Source of the DNA: Ipomoea triloba
Lineage: Eukaryota > Streptophyta > Magnoliopsida > Solanales > Convolvulaceae
DNA length: 64,000 bases
Assembly: GCF_003576645.1 (NCBI RefSeq)
Contig: NC_044922.1
Location: forward strand, 147,603-211,602
Reading direction: 5' to 3'
The notes beneath the pieces are model-generated. The model ran no database searches, was not told the origin of the DNA, and was given only the letters and a program-made list of their open reading frames with translations. Of the stretch, positions 63,201-64,000 are shown in pieces. The translations under genes and the position numbers were made by a program. Positions within the stretch are counted from its first letter, which is position 1; each line of letters begins with the position of its first letter.

Positions 63201-64000
63201 TTGACATAACATATTTCCTCTGGAATTCGGTAATGAATTGAATTATACTCTATTCCTGGCCTCTTTCTCTTAGCTTGCTTGCTTGCTTGCATAATTTTCT
63301 TTTCTTCATGTATGTATAGTAAACAAAATAACATATATATATGCTTTCATTCCTACTGAACTGCATGCATATATGCTTCCTTCCATACCTATGCTTCCTT
63401 CCATACCATTCCATTCCATTCAATTCCGGCTGGCCTGGCCTGGCCTGTTGTTATTGTGCGCAGTATGAGTTTGGATCAGATTCTTGCTTTCACGAAAGCT
63501 TCCATCTCGCCATGGCCAGAGTGGCATTCGGGTAACTGCTATAACTTCATTCCACCATATATATATATAGGAACCAACTCATATCATTTAAACTAACTGT
63601 GGTATATATATATTTATATGATGATCTGATCTGATCTGATTTAAAATGTACTGGCCTGGCTGGGTGGATAGGATTGGGGTACAGTTCATGTGCAGCTACA
63701 TTACGCTTCCACTATATGCGCTCGTCACCCAGGTAATACATACTCCATCTTTAATTTAATTTTCCAGCTGACCGGATCTGATCTGTTAGTTTTATTTATA
63801 TGCATGCTGTCTTTAATTTAATGAAGCCTGCCTAGCTAAAGGAAAGAATTGAAGATGAACATACACAGGCACTTAGCTTCATTCTGTGATTTTAATTATA
63901 TTCCAGATGGGTTCTAGTATGAAGCAGTCCATTTTTGATGAACAAACTTCAAAAGCCCTGATGAAGTGGCGCAATAAGGCGAAGCACAAGAACCACCACC
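60242..64000 (+). CDS. MLO: MLO family membrane protein, 3' end outside the window
   Basis: Plant-specific seven-helix plasma-membrane protein with a C-terminal calmodulin-binding region. Some family members set powdery mildew susceptibility; others act in pollen, root or synergid signalling. Exons: 60242-60370, 60607-60661, 60791-61014, 61361-61477, 61728-61782, 61896-61984, 62176-62250, 62343-62431, 62581-62630, 62732-62772, 62873-63046, 63194-63229, 63464-63531, 63672-63732, 63907 to the window end; 452 codons visible. Family segments: [10 protein letters not shown] near the start, [16 protein letters not shown], the Cys-containing first loop, [24 protein letters not shown], and [17 protein letters not shown]. 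The last visible exon begins the calmodulin-binding segment ([12 protein letters not shown]). The acceptor at 62871-62872 lacks a strong pyrimidine tract but gives the expected LPFI to [10 protein letters not shown] join. Clade, and so a disease role, cannot be set here. Confidence 0.92.

Noticed and set aside
1..64000. CRISPR array, operons, bacterial ribosome binding sites, origins
   Set aside because: This is plant nuclear DNA; no such structures are seen.

Overview
This is nuclear DNA of a flowering plant, almost certainly a eudicot. The window holds AT-rich intergenic DNA, spliceosomal introns with GT-AG borders, plant-type receptor-like cytoplasmic kinases, a plant MLO gene, a GT92 glycosyltransferase, plant retroelements and MITE-like elements. 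Convolvulaceae or a related asterid family is a guess only; nothing here fixes the species.

Layout. 1-3190: decayed endogenous pararetrovirus (Caulimoviridae) with coat-protein-like and protease/reverse-transcriptase reading frames, broken inside the polymerase. 3516-3951: long TA/TG/CA microsatellite. 4148-18860, minus strand: a complete 39-exon NPC1 sterol transporter gene, reconstructed exon by exon to 1275 codons. Its intron 19 carries a very young non-autonomous LTR retrotransposon (9641-11465). 18861-27511: AT-rich intergenic DNA with a foldback element. 27512-34454, minus: a six-exon, 385-aa class VII receptor-like cytoplasmic kinase (RLCK). Its last intron contains a Mutator-like element with 173-bp terminal inverted repeats (TIRs) that has captured a piece of an allene oxide cyclase gene. 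34455-39198: intergenic DNA with a 990-base assembly gap and two minisatellite-like repeats. 39199-40958, minus: a second RLCK-VII gene (five exons, 395 aa) with a GC-AG intron. 40959-47019: repeat-rich DNA with a 1.8-kb near-exact direct duplication joined at a single N, and a hAT-type element with an 8-bp target duplication. 47025-50803: internally deleted Sirevirus-like Copia element. 51531-53258, minus: intronless GT92 glycosyltransferase. 54254-58199, plus: nine-exon canopy/DUF3456 ER protein. 60242 to the window end, plus: MLO gene, cut off in its C-terminal tail.

The host genes do not form a single pathway. NPC1 moves sterol at endomembranes. The two RLCKs and MLO belong to families used in immune and membrane signalling. 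GT92 is a Golgi-type glycosyltransferase and the canopy protein is a probable ER chaperone. The most noteworthy objects are the gene-capturing Mutator-like element inside a kinase gene and the young LTR element, carrying a cluster of W-box cores, inside NPC1. All exon borders were read by eye from splice signals and frame continuity, without transcripts or database searches.
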